Of a stretch of DNA of 57,468 nt, positions 39,665 through 48,351 are shown one piece after another (the first letter of the stretch is position 1; every line of letters starts with the position of its first letter). Below the pieces are notes generated by a model. It was given only the letters and a program-made list of their open reading frames with translations. It did not search any database and was not told where the DNA came from. The position numbers and the translations under genes are program-made. Source of the stretch: Planctomycetota bacterium (GTDB lineage: Bacteria > Planctomycetota > Planctomycetia > Pirellulales > Pirellulaceae); the NCBI GenBank assembly GCA_963205385.1, contig CAUJKE010000311.1, forward strand, positions 1-57,468, in the 5' to 3' direction.

Positions 39665-39736
39665 AGAGGGGGCAGAAGTCGTGTACTACTGTCCCCCTCT
39701 ACGTCCGTTGACTGACAAGTGACGCTCCACGTAGAG
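39665..39736 (+). promoter_or_regulatory. Two mutually exclusive inverted repeats upstream of the YiiX-like gene
   Basis: First pairing: AGAGGGGGCAG (39665-39675) with CTGTCCCCCTCT (39689-39700), one bulge. Second pairing: CTCTACGT (39697-39704) with ACGTAGAG (39729-39736). The two share CTCT, so only one can form at a time. No T-run follows, so this is not a simple terminator. Confidence 0.4.
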
Positions 39737-39781
39737 TGGGCGTTGGCCCCACGTTGACAGGCTCGGTGCTCGTTGTGCGGG

Positions 39782-41194
39782 ATGTACTTTATGGCAGGCG
39801 CAGGTTCCCAACTTGATCCCGCGGCGCTAGCTGCCATGGTGGAGAGCGGCGGGCGCACGGTCGCGGCCGTGTTCGAGCAGTTCGGCGAACTGAAGGAGTC
39901 CGCGTTTGGGTTTCTGGCGTCGTACGCCGCGCGTGAGCGGGGCTACTTCACGCCGACCGAAGACGAACGGGTGCGGCAACTCCTGATTTCCTATTGGCAA
40001 TTGCGGTGCGCGCTGTTTGAGGTCGTCACCGCGCTGCGCGACCAAGTCGAGACGGCCGGCGAACAACGGTCGCGGGTGTTTCTCGTCGGCTACGCAGGCG
40101 CGATGGTGTTGATCGATGCGGCGCGGTTCTTGCGCGAGCAGTTCCACGCCTATCCCACGATTCGGCAGAAGTTGAACGAGCCGGAGCCGCACTTCGGCAT
40201 CCCCGGCGATGTCTACGACACGGTGCAGAAATCGGTGACAAAGCCGATCCACATCTGGCATCTCTATCATGCGTCGCTCTACTTCCAGGAGCATCGCCAA
40301 ACACTTGAAGCCGCCGGGCGGGACGACGCGCATTGCGCGCTGATGCTGGCGATCATCGACAAGCTCGCTGTCCGGTTGGCGATTAGCATCGGCGACTATG
40401 CGACCGCGCGGCTACGGGTGCGGGTGCGGGAAGCCTGGACGAGTGTGAACCGCGACTTGTTTCACCTGGCGCTGTACGGCCTGCAAAAGTTGGCGGGGAG
40501 CGTGGTGGCCAATATCTACGTTCGCCCAGGCCATCGCCCCCAACTGCCGCCGGAGATTATTGAGCAGTTGCGCAACCGCCTCGCCCCTGGCGACGTGCTG
40601 GTAACGCGCAAGGAATACGCCCTGACGAACTATTTCCTGCCTGGCTATTGGCCGCACGCCGCGCTGTTCCTGGGACAGGTCGACGATCTCCAGCGGCGGG
40701 GGCTATCGACGCATCAGAATTTTCGAACGCGCTGGCCGCGGTTTATGTCGTGCGATTTGCAAGAGCAGGGCCGCGTGCTCGAAGCGATGAAGGACGGCGT
40801 GCTCGTTCGTTCGCTCCGGTCTCCTTGCGGTACGGATTCCGTCGTCGTCATTCGCCCGCAGCTCGACGAGATGCTGATCAACGAGGCTCTCACGCGGGGC
40901 ATGTTTCACGAGGGAAAACATTACGATTTCGGCTTCGACTTCACACGGGCGGATCGGCTGGTTTGCACCGAGGTCGTCTATCGTTCGTATGAAGGCTTGG
41001 GATCGGTCAAGTTCAACTTGCTTCCCCGCGCCGGGCGGATGACGCTGGCGGCGGAAGACCTCGTGAACATGGCCCTGCGCAGTGAACACTTTCGCGTGGC
41101 GGCCGTGTACGCGCGCTCGCACCATGCCGACTTGTTGACCGACCACGACGCGGCGGAAGTGGTGCAAACGATCATGACGTCGCGCGGGATGTAG
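39782..41194 (+). CDS. YiiX/NlpC-P60-like cysteine hydrolase
   Basis: This is a protein of about 470 residues. The N-terminal 260 residues are helical (LLISYWQLRCALFEVVTALRD and similar) and have no recognised name. The C-terminal 200 residues show the permuted papain fold of YiiX-type enzymes: LAPGDVLVTRKEYALTNYFLPG, the catalytic His in WPHAALFLG, and the catalytic Cys in LVCTEVVYRSYEG. The family hydrolyses amide or ester bonds, and some members act on peptidoglycan or lipids. Start codon: ATG at 39782 or 39791; neither has a good ribosome site, and a TTG at 39773 is also in frame. It is followed 18 bases later by a membrane protein, so they likely form an operon. Confidence 0.8.
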   Translation: MYFMAGAGSQLDPAALAAMVESGGRTVAAVFEQFGELKESAFGFLASYAARERGYFTPTEDERVRQLLISYWQLRCALFEVVTALRDQVETAGEQRSRVFLVGYAGAMVLIDAARFLREQFHAYPTIRQKLNEPEPHFGIPGDVYDTVQKSVTKPIHIWHLYHASLYFQEHRQTLEAAGRDDAHCALMLAIIDKLAVRLAISIGDYATARLRVRVREAWTSVNRDLFHLALYGLQKLAGSVVANIYVRPGHRPQLPPEIIEQLRNRLAPGDVLVTRKEYALTNYFLPGYWPHAALFLGQVDDLQRRGLSTHQNFRTRWPRFMSCDLQEQGRVLEAMKDGVLVRSLRSPCGTDSVVVIRPQLDEMLINEALTRGMFHEGKHYDFGFDFTRADRLVCTEVVYRSYEGLGSVKFNLLPRAGRMTLAAEDLVNMALRSEHFRVAAVYARSHHADLLTDHDAAEVVQTIMTSRGM

Positions 41195-41212
41195 CTCGCC
41201 AGAAAGAATCCC

Positions 41213-41839
41213 ATGCAGCGCGGTGAGTTTATCTTCTGGGTCAGCCTCGTCGCGCTCGTCTCCGTCGTCACTTTCGTGGGGACGGACGATCGTGTGAACT
41301 GGCTGCTCGATGCAGGCTGGGTCGCGGCGGGCGTGCCGCTGCTGCTACTCACACGCAAGCGGTTTCCACTCACTCCACTCTTGTATCGGCTGCTGGTCAT
41401 CCACGCTTTGGTGCTCATCGCCGGCGGCTATTGGACGTATGAAAATAACCCTCTCGGCAAGCTGGTTCAAGACTGGACCGGCTCGTCGCGCAATCATTAC
41501 GATCGCTTCGGCCACTTCCTGCAGGGCTTTGTGCCGGCGATCATCTTTCGTGAGCTGTTCGTCCGCGCGTCGCCGGTCACGCGCAGTGGTTGGCTGAGCT
41601 ACTTCGTGATCACGAGTTGCCTGGCATTTAGCGCTTGTTTTGAACTCTTGGAGTGGGCCGCCACGCTGATCGCAGGCGCTGGGGCAGATGAGTTTCTTGG
41701 CCACCAGGGAGATATCTGGGACGCGCAGTGGGACATGCTCTGGGCGCTGATTGGCGCGCTCGCCGCCGTGGTGCTCCTTAGTCGTTGGCACGATCGTGAG
41801 CTAGAACGACTGAAACACGCCGTTCAACCGCGTGGCTAA
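41213..41839 (+). CDS. YjdF/DUF2238-like membrane protein
   Basis: This 208-residue protein has about six hydrophobic helices (FIFWVSLVALVSVVTFV, GVPLLLLTRKRFPLTPLLYRLLVIHALVLIAGGYW, ITSCLAFSACFELLEWAATLI, ALIGALAAVVLLS). The family motif is clear: HYDRFGHFLQGFVPAIIFREL and the late acidic DIWDAQWDMLWALIG. The function of the family is not established. Its start lies 18 bases after the cysteine hydrolase stop. Confidence 0.85.
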   Translation: MQRGEFIFWVSLVALVSVVTFVGTDDRVNWLLDAGWVAAGVPLLLLTRKRFPLTPLLYRLLVIHALVLIAGGYWTYENNPLGKLVQDWTGSSRNHYDRFGHFLQGFVPAIIFRELFVRASPVTRSGWLSYFVITSCLAFSACFELLEWAATLIAGAGADEFLGHQGDIWDAQWDMLWALIGALAAVVLLSRWHDRELERLKHAVQPRG

Positions 41840-41942
41840 TGGCCTGCGCGTTGCTGGGTCGTCGCATCGTGAGAATATAACCTGCCATCTGGCGAGATGG
41901 TCTCGGCCCGTCGCGATGCCCACGCGGCTAAACGAAGTCGCG

Positions 41943-43463
41943 CTACTCCAGTTCGAACTTCACGCCTTGCGCCAGCGGCAAGGCGTCGCCGTCGTTGATC
42001 GTGCAGGTCTGCCGTCGCATGTAGGCTTTCCAGGCGTCGCTGCCGGATTCGCGCCCGCCGCCGGTCTCCATTTCGCCGCCGAACGCGCCGCCGATCTCCG
42101 CCCCGCTGGTGCCGATGTTCACGTTGGCGAGGCCGCAATCGCTGCCGACCGGCGAGAGGAACCGCTCGGACTCCCGCACGCTGTCGGTGAAGATGGCGGA
42201 AGATAACCCCTGCGGCACGTCATTATGCAACGCGATCGCTTCGTCGAGCGTGTTGTACGTCAGCACATACAGCAGCGGGGCGAACGTCTCTTGGCGGAGC
42301 ATGGACATCCCAGAGTGTGCGCGCATGATGGTCGGCTCGACGAAGTTGCCGGCGCGGGCGATGCGCTTCCCACCGGTGACGAGCCGCGCGCCCTCCTGCT
42401 TCGCTTGTTGCACCGCCGCGAGCATCTGCTCGACGGCGATCTCGGAGATCAGCGGACCGACCAGCACCCCTTCTTCCCACGGATTGCCGACCTGGAGCGA
42501 GTGATAAGCTTGCACCAGGCGGCCGACGAATGTTTCCGCAATCGAGTCTTGCACGATCAAGCGGCGAAGCGTCGTGCAGCGTTGGCCCGCGGTGCCGACG
42601 GCGGCGAAGACGACCGCCTGCGCCGCGAGTTCGAGGTCGGCGCTCTCCGTGACGATGACTCCGTTGTTGCCGCCGAGTTCGAGTAGCGAACGCCCCAGCC
42701 GCGCCGCGACTTGCTGGCCGACGCTCCTCCCCATGCGGCAACTGCCGGTCGCGGAGACGAGCGGCACGCGCTCATCGGCCGCGAGCCACTCGCCGCCGGA
42801 TTGATCGGCCGTGAGACAGAGTTGAAACACCGGCGGGAGTTGCATCTCGCGACAGACATCCGCCGCGAGCTTGCTGACGGCCAACGCGCACAGCGGCGTA
42901 TGTTCGCTCGGCTTCCAGATCGTCGGATCGCCGCAGACCGCCGCGAGCAATGCGTTCCACGCCCACACGGCGACGGGGAAGTTGAACGCCGTGATCACGC
43001 CGACCGGGCCCAGCGGATGCCATTGCTCGAACAGGCGGTGCCGTGGGCGTTCGCTGGCGATCGTGAGGCCATACAACTGCCGCGACTGACCGACGGCGAA
43101 GTCGCACATGTCGATCATCTCCTGCACTTCGCCTTGCCCCTCGCTGATGATTTTGCCGGCTTCGAGCGTCACCAGCAGACCGAGGTCCGCCTTCTTCTCG
43201 CGGAGCGCTAGCCCGATGCGCCGCACCAATTCACCCCGCGCCGGCGCGGGGACCGCGCGCCACGCGCGAAACGACTCTTGCGCCGCGGCGACAACTTGTT
43301 CGTAGTCCGCGCGCGTCGCCGTGGCGAATGTCGCGAGCGCTTCGCCGCTCGCCGGATTGAACGACGTGAGCGGCGCGCCTGTGGTCGGCAACCAATCGGC
43401 CGCATGCGCCGCGGAGAGTGTTCCGGCCAGGCCAAGACGTTCGAGCAGGGAAGGGATGTTCAT
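41943..43463 (-). CDS. Antiquitin-type aldehyde dehydrogenase (ALDH7)
   Basis: This 506-residue NAD-dependent aldehyde dehydrogenase has catalytic Cys296 (GTAGQRCTTLR), general base Glu262 (LLELGGNNG), Asn161 (TAFNFPVAVW) and Lys184. The C-terminal segment GGGRESGSDAWKAYMRRQT is characteristic of the antiquitin group (ALDH7A1/P6C dehydrogenase), which oxidises alpha-aminoadipic semialdehyde to aminoadipate in lysine catabolism. The upstream gene, 81 bases away on the same strand, encodes a class III aminotransferase that could supply the semialdehyde. The ATG at 43463 was chosen over the open frame to 43535 because the family normally begins here. Confidence 0.9.
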   Translation of the reverse strand: MNIPSLLERLGLAGTLSAAHAADWLPTTGAPLTSFNPASGEALATFATATRADYEQVVAAAQESFRAWRAVPAPARGELVRRIGLALREKKADLGLLVTLEAGKIISEGQGEVQEMIDMCDFAVGQSRQLYGLTIASERPRHRLFEQWHPLGPVGVITAFNFPVAVWAWNALLAAVCGDPTIWKPSEHTPLCALAVSKLAADVCREMQLPPVFQLCLTADQSGGEWLAADERVPLVSATGSCRMGRSVGQQVAARLGRSLLELGGNNGVIVTESADLELAAQAVVFAAVGTAGQRCTTLRRLIVQDSIAETFVGRLVQAYHSLQVGNPWEEGVLVGPLISEIAVEQMLAAVQQAKQEGARLVTGGKRIARAGNFVEPTIMRAHSGMSMLRQETFAPLLYVLTYNTLDEAIALHNDVPQGLSSAIFTDSVRESERFLSPVGSDCGLANVNIGTSGAEIGGAFGGEMETGGGRESGSDAWKAYMRRQTCTINDGDALPLAQGVKFELE

Positions 43464-43544
43464 GGAAGCACCTTCGAGTACGCATCTCACTCCGCGAGCG
43501 GCGCTCGTTGCGCGGAGCGCGAGGTCTCTGGTCATCGCATGGGC

Positions 43545-44867
43545 CTACTTTGGCGTCGTCAACTCCGCCAGCGCCGCGCCAAGAATCTCCACGGCGGTGT
43601 CGCACTGCTGGTTCGTCACCACCAGCGGTGGGCAAAAGCGAATCGTACTGACGCCGCAGCCTAGCAATAACAGGCCGCGCTGGAAACAAGCTTGCACCAG
43701 GTCGTCGCGGAGCCTGGTCGCAGGCTCCTTCGTAACGCGATCGCGCACCAGTTCCGCGCCCACCATCAACCCTTTGCCGCGCACATCGCCAATGACCGCG
43801 AACCGCTCAGCGAGCGCGCGCAGTTTGGCTTGCAAGTGCGCGCCGACACGCGCGGCGTTCTCGATCAACTCCTCTTCGAGCAGGCGAATCGTTTCGAGCG
43901 CCGCGACACACGACAGCGGATTCCCGCCGAACGTGCTGGCGTGCGACCCCGGCGGCCAGTTCATCACCTCTTCGCGAGCAATCATCGCCCCCAGTGGCAT
44001 ACCGCTGGCCAGCCCCTTTGCCAGGCAGATGATGTCCGGCTCGACGCCGAAATGCTCCATGGCGAACATCTTGCCGGTCCGCCCCATGCCGGATTGAACT
44101 TCGTCGGCAATGAGCAAGATGCCGTGCTGTTGGGTAATGCGGCGCAGCGCTTGATGGAACTCGACGCGCGGCACGATGTATCCGCCTTCGCCTTGGATCG
44201 GTTCGACGAAGATCGCCGCGAGTTCGTCTGGCGGGAGCGTCGTCTTGAAGAGGGTTTCCAACGTGCGGGCAATATCGACCTCATGGCGATAGACGTTGTC
44301 GTAATCGACGTGCGTCACTTCCGGCACGAGCGGTTGAAAGCCGCGGCGCTGCAATGCCTTGCTGCCGGTGAGCGAGAGCGCGCCCATTGTGCGGCCGTGA
44401 AACGCGCCGCGAAACGCAATCACTTGCTGGCGACCGGTGTGATAGCGGGCGAGCTTGAACGCGGCCTCGACCGATTCCGCCCCGCTATTGGTGAAGAACA
44501 CCCGCTTCGCGCCGCTACCGGGGACGATCGTTGCGAGCTTCTCCGCCAGGGCGCGCTGCGGACCATAGTAGAAATCGGTCCCTGACATGTGCAACAGCTT
44601 CTCCGCCTGCTCTTGAATCGCCGCGACCACGCGCGGGTGGCAATGGCCGGTCGCCGTGACCGCAATCCCGGCGGTGAAATCCAGAAACAGGTTGCCATCG
44701 ACGTCTTCAATCACGCACCCTTCGCCGCGCGCCACCGCGAGCGGATAGACACGCGTGTAGGACGGCGACGTGAACTGCTCGTCGCTATTGATGAGCGCCT
44801 GGGCCTTGGGCCCGGGGAGCGTCATGCGGATATTGGGCACGCGCGTGGATGGTGTCTGCCACAACAT
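43545..44867 (-). CDS. Class III (omega-amino acid) aminotransferase
   Basis: This 440-residue PLP enzyme has the PLP lysine as Lys284 in ICLAKGLASGMPLGA and Asp255 in LLIADEVQSGMGRTG. The family signatures NSGAESVEAAFKLARY, FHGRTMGALSLTGSK and VEPIQGEGGY are present. It belongs to the acetylornithine/4-aminobutyrate aminotransferase group and moves an omega-amino group to 2-oxoglutarate. Together with the antiquitin dehydrogenase downstream, lysine 6-aminotransferase activity is a reasonable inference, with 4-aminobutyrate or ornithine as alternatives. GGAGG stands eight bases before the ATG at 44867. Confidence 0.9.
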   Translation of the reverse strand: MLWQTPSTRVPNIRMTLPGPKAQALINSDEQFTSPSYTRVYPLAVARGEGCVIEDVDGNLFLDFTAGIAVTATGHCHPRVVAAIQEQAEKLLHMSGTDFYYGPQRALAEKLATIVPGSGAKRVFFTNSGAESVEAAFKLARYHTGRQQVIAFRGAFHGRTMGALSLTGSKALQRRGFQPLVPEVTHVDYDNVYRHEVDIARTLETLFKTTLPPDELAAIFVEPIQGEGGYIVPRVEFHQALRRITQQHGILLIADEVQSGMGRTGKMFAMEHFGVEPDIICLAKGLASGMPLGAMIAREEVMNWPPGSHASTFGGNPLSCVAALETIRLLEEELIENAARVGAHLQAKLRALAERFAVIGDVRGKGLMVGAELVRDRVTKEPATRLRDDLVQACFQRGLLLLGCGVSTIRFCPPLVVTNQQCDTAVEILGAALAELTTPK

Positions 44868-45203
44868 GGCGCCGCCTCCAGTGAATCAGAAAAGAAAACG
44901 CGGTCAGCGCAGGGAGCAAGAGCGCTCCCATAGGCAATCGTACGCACTCCTCGTGTGGGGGCAAGAGCAAGGGGCGCGGTTATCACGATTGTGCCAGCAA
45001 ATGTGGCGCGCGTTGCACCGCGAAGCCGGGGGCTGGTGGCGGGGTGAAAGGCAGATTGAACCACGAAGCCACCAAGGACACGAAGAAGACATCAGCAAAT
45101 GGACCGTCGGCCGAGCCAGTTGTTTCTAATTCTGCTTTCCTTCTGCTCTTCGGTCCTTCGTCCTCTCGTGTTCAATTTCCTCACCGCATCGCGCTCGCGC
45201 CCC
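44868..45203. other. Intergenic region with dispersed repeat
   Basis: No gene was seen. The stretch 45058-45175 contains ACCACGAAGCC and ACCAAGGACACGAAG, then, 50 bases on, CTTCGGTCCTTCGTCC followed by TCTCGTGTTCAA, a rough inverted copy. It looks like a degenerate member of the family also seen at 30668. Confidence 0.45.
45058..45090 (+). repeat. Dispersed repeat of ACCAAGGACACGAAG type
   Basis: Same family as the repeat at 30668-30696, with an approximate inverted partner at about 45138-45175 (TCCTTCGTCC, CTCGTGTTC). Confidence 0.55.
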
Positions 45204-45404
45204 TTACTTCGCCCACTGCACCAGGAAGTACACGCCAGCGAGTAACAGCCCAAAGAACCCGCCGATCACGACCGCCGGCCAAAGAAATGCTAGCGGCGGG
45301 CGGCGCACGGATTTGATGATGCGGCCACAATGCGGGCAATTGGGAGGGAGCGGGCGGGGCACTTCGCCGCCGCAATCGCAGACTAGTCGCGTGTGTCGAG
45401 ACAT
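45204..45404 (-). CDS. Small zinc-ribbon membrane protein
   Basis: This 66-residue protein has an N-terminal four-Cys ribbon, CDCG...CPHCGR, as in the protein at 26611, followed by one or two membrane helices (PPLAFLWPAVVIGGFFGLLLAGVYFLV). No function is known. Similar tiny ribbon-plus-helix proteins recur in planctomycetes. The conserved Cys spacing argues that the frame is real. Confidence 0.7.
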   Translation of the reverse strand: MSRHTRLVCDCGGEVPRPLPPNCPHCGRIIKSVRRPPLAFLWPAVVIGGFFGLLLAGVYFLVQWAK

Positions 45405-45549
45405 GAGAACATTGTAGGCTGGGTTGCGAATCCGATCACGCGTGAGTCTAGCATGCCTTACGCCTGGATGCGAACATGGTAGGGTGCGTGCAGGGGCGGA
45501 AAACGCCTCCGTGTGTTTTGTGAGTTACTAACAAAGGGATCCGATCGTG

Positions 45550-46875
45550 ATGAGAAATATTTTGGCACTCGCCAGCGTGTTGCTCGCGCTCCTGACGCTG
45601 GCGCCTGCCGCGGAGGCGGTGGATGGCCGCACCGCTGCACCGGGTTTTGACTGGTCCGCGGTGGACTCTCAGCCGGAGCAAGCTGCGTACATCTTGAAAC
45701 AACTGCAAGCGTGGCGGACAACTAACGAGCCGCGCGCCGGCCGGTCGCTGCGCGTGGTCTACTTCGTCCCCCAGGATCGCGAGCAACAACAGGATCATGC
45801 CCAGCGGTGGGATCGAATCATGACCGATATCGAGCAGTTCTATCGCGACCAGATGGGGCGACTCGGCTACGGCGACGTCACGCTCTCGCTGGAACGCGAG
45901 CACGGCAAGCTCAAATTGCATGAAGTGCGCGGCGCCGCGAAGGACGACGGCAGCTACAACTATGGCTCAGGCGGACGCATTTATGGCGAAGTCGTGAAAG
46001 CGCTCGCCGAGGAGGGCATCGACGCGAACCAAGAAACTTTGCTGATCGTGTGTGGGCTATCGAAAACCGAAGATCAGAACGTGACGATCTACTCCCCTTA
46101 CTACGGCATGGGGGCGAATCATACCAAGGGAATCTGCTTCGTCGCTGATTCGGACTGGCTTTCGATTGACGGCCTGAAGCCGGCCGCTAGCGGTACTACG
46201 CTGCAGGTCAAAGAGCATCGTGGCTTTGAGCCGTTCACGCTGCCGCGGTTTAACACGACTTATATCGGCGGCACGATCCACGAGTTGGGGCACGGGCTGT
46301 CGCTGCCCCACAACCACGCCACCAGCGAAGAAGCCAAACTGGGCACCGCGCTAATGGGCGCTGGCAACTACACCTATCGGCAAGAGTGGCGTAATGAAGG
46401 GAAAGGTTCGTTTCTCACCCACGCCCATGCCATCCGGTTGCTCGTGCATCCAGTGTTCAGCGGCACTTCGCAGCGAGCTAGCGAAGCGCCTAACATGCGA
46501 CTGCAAGAAGTAAAGCTGTCTTATGAGGACGGCGAGATTCATATCCGTGGCAATCTCACGGCGGACATTCCCGCGATCGCCATGCTCGCCTACAACGACG
46601 GCGAGAACGCTGGACAAAAGGGCTACGCGGTGAACAACGACTACGACGCCACCACGTGGGTCTCCGTCATCAGCCCCAACAACGAGTTCTTCGTACGCGT
46701 CGGCGACTTGAAGGACGGCAATCATGAACTTCGCCTGATTAGCGTCCACGCCAACGGCGCCGTCGTCACTCATCGTTTGCATTACAGCATGCAGGGCGGC
46801 GTGCCGGATTTCGAAACGGCAAACAAGGAGATCGCCGCGATTGTGGCGGCGGACGCGGCGAAGCCGGCGAAGTGA
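45550..46875 (+). CDS. Exported metzincin-like zinc protease
   Basis: This protein of about 441 residues starts at an ATG at 45550 (a GTG directly before it is in frame) and has a signal peptide ending PAAEA. The zinc motif HELGHGLSLPH lies at residues 244-254, giving three His ligands (244, 248, 254) and catalytic Glu245. A Met-turn candidate, Met269, is in GTALMGAGNYTY. The residue three after the second His is Ser rather than the metzincin Gly, so it is an atypical member. A C-terminal beta domain follows (VKLSYEDGEIHIRGNLTADIP, VRVGDLKDGNHELRLISVHANG). It would act outside the cytoplasm; the substrate is unknown. Confidence 0.75.
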   Translation: MRNILALASVLLALLTLAPAAEAVDGRTAAPGFDWSAVDSQPEQAAYILKQLQAWRTTNEPRAGRSLRVVYFVPQDREQQQDHAQRWDRIMTDIEQFYRDQMGRLGYGDVTLSLEREHGKLKLHEVRGAAKDDGSYNYGSGGRIYGEVVKALAEEGIDANQETLLIVCGLSKTEDQNVTIYSPYYGMGANHTKGICFVADSDWLSIDGLKPAASGTTLQVKEHRGFEPFTLPRFNTTYIGGTIHELGHGLSLPHNHATSEEAKLGTALMGAGNYTYRQEWRNEGKGSFLTHAHAIRLLVHPVFSGTSQRASEAPNMRLQEVKLSYEDGEIHIRGNLTADIPAIAMLAYNDGENAGQKGYAVNNDYDATTWVSVISPNNEFFVRVGDLKDGNHELRLISVHANGAVVTHRLHYSMQGGVPDFETANKEIAAIVAADAAKPAK

Positions 46876-47369
46876 CGGGAAGTTCTGTGATGTGGGACTT
46901 CTGGCGCAAGAGAGTGTATCGCCAACCGCACGTGTGTAACGACTGAGGGGCGATCGATCGATATGTTTCCGATTTTCACGTGGGTCAAAAGATCACGACC
47001 CCATCCGCCTTGTGCGGATGGTGAGCGAGATGGTGAGCTAGTAGCCAGATGCACCAACATCACGACCCCATCGGGCTCGGCCCGATGGTGAAGAAGTCCT
47101 GTGGGCTACCGGCGCCACGCGGGGATCTTCAGCTAAGGAACTCATTCACCATCCGCACAAGGCGGATGGGGTCTAAGAAATACGAAGCGGCAACGCAGTT
47201 AGCTCACCATCTGGTTCACCATCCAGACGAGCTGGATGGGGTCCGGGAAGCCGTTCGGGGCAGGCCACAGATCAGTATCCAAGTGTCACGCAAGTCGCGG
47301 CGTTCGTATTTACAAGACCAGAACGTTATTTGCCGGACGCCTCTGAATCCATCTCAGCGGAGCCTCCCA
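46876..47369. other. Intergenic region with hairpin-repeat cluster
   Basis: Almost 500 bases between the protease and the phosphoesterase. The cluster of four hairpin units at 46997-47243 fills much of it. The frame of the phosphoesterase is open back into the cluster, but the Tat signal sets the start at 47370. Confidence 0.6.
46997..47243. repeat. Four 29-base hairpin units in two inverted modules
   Basis: Units lie at 46997-47025 and 47064-47092 (forward) and 47145-47173 and 47215-47243 (reverse). Each follows GACC, CCATC, three variable bases, a five-base loop, three complementary bases, GATGG, TGA. Stems are eight base pairs. Inner pairs are CGC/GCG, GGG/CCC, CGC/GCG and CAG/CTG, with loops CTTGT, CTCGG, CTTGT and CTCGT when read in the same direction. 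Between the units of each module sits AGATGGTGAGCTA (47028-47040), whose inverted copy is at 47200-47212. The whole block therefore looks like an inverted duplication of a two-unit module. No T-runs follow, so these are not ordinary terminators. Confidence 0.85.
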
Positions 47370-48305
47370 ATGGCCAACATCAACAACAGCAACGACATCC
47401 AACTGGGACGAAGGGCGTTTCTCCGAGGGGGAACGCTCGTGCTTACGGCGGCGGCCCTTAGTTCGCGACAGTTGTTAGCAGCGGACGACGCTCGCCCGCT
47501 GCGCGTCGGCCTCGTCACCGACTTGCATTACGCGGATAAAGCGCCAGCCGGCACAAGACATTACCGGGAATCGCTGACGAAGCTCGCGGAAGCCGCGCGG
47601 CAGTTCGAGCAAGACCAGCCGACCTTCGTGGTCGAGTTGGGCGACTTGATCGACGCGGCCGACTCCGTGGCGGTTGAGCAGCGCTATCTGAAGACGATCA
47701 ACCGCGAGTTCTCGGCCATCGGCAAGGACCGGCATTACGTCTTGGGAAATCATTGCGTCGACACGCTCACAAAAGAGGAGTTTCTCGGCAGCGTCCAGCA
47801 GGAGAAATCGTACTATTCGTTCGACCGCGGCGGCGTTCATTTCGTCGTGCTGGATGCCTGCTTCCGGAGCGATGGAGAGCCGTATGAGCGCAAGAACTTC
47901 AAGTGGACCGACGCCAACATTCCCGCGGCGGAACTCGAATGGCTCACAGCCGATCTTAAAGCCGCCGACGGTAAAGCCGCCGACGGTAAAGCCAACGACC
48001 AGCCGGTGATTGTCTTCGCCCATCAACGCCTGGATGTCAGCAACAACCATGGGGTGAAGAATCATGCCGAAGTGCGCAAGGTTCTGGAAGCTTCAGGCCG
48101 GGTGTTGGCGGTGTTTCAAGGGCACAGCCATCAGAACGATGTTAAGGAGATTGGCGGGATTCACTACTGCACGCTGGTTGCGATGGTGGAAGGCTCCGGC
48201 GAGGAAAATAGCGGCTACTCGCTGCTGGAAATCGAGCCCGGCGGCAACCTCCGCGTTACCGGATTCCGCAAGCAGAAGAGTCATGCCTGGGAGCGGCGGG
48301 GATAA
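47370..48305 (+). CDS. Tat-exported calcineurin-like metallophosphoesterase
   Basis: This 311-residue protein has GGAG before the ATG at 47370. A twin-arginine signal (LGRRAFLRGGTLVLTAAAL) shows export in the folded state. Phosphoesterase motifs in order: TDLHYAD (Asp51, His53), ELGDLID (Asp92), VLGNHC (Asn127, His128), VFAHQR and QGHSHQND. These ligate two metals and hydrolyse phosphomono- or diesters. A 15-base tandem repeat encodes AADGKAADGKAND before the VFAHQ motif and adds a small lysine-rich loop. The physiological substrate is unknown. Confidence 0.88.
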   Translation: MANINNSNDIQLGRRAFLRGGTLVLTAAALSSRQLLAADDARPLRVGLVTDLHYADKAPAGTRHYRESLTKLAEAARQFEQDQPTFVVELGDLIDAADSVAVEQRYLKTINREFSAIGKDRHYVLGNHCVDTLTKEEFLGSVQQEKSYYSFDRGGVHFVVLDACFRSDGEPYERKNFKWTDANIPAAELEWLTADLKAADGKAADGKANDQPVIVFAHQRLDVSNNHGVKNHAEVRKVLEASGRVLAVFQGHSHQNDVKEIGGIHYCTLVAMVEGSGEENSGYSLLEIEPGGNLRVTGFRKQKSHAWERRG

Positions 48306-48351
48306 TCGTGCCGTGGCGCTCAGCGCAGCGCGCCTCGCGCTGCGCCTTCGA

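Noticed and set aside
46997-47243. CRISPR array reading of the hairpin repeats
   Set aside because: Units alternate in orientation, differ within the stem and have irregular spacers; no cas genes are present.
47049-47369. N-terminal extension of the phosphoesterase into the hairpin cluster
   Set aside because: The Tat signal and ribosome site place the start at 47370; the extension translates repeat DNA.
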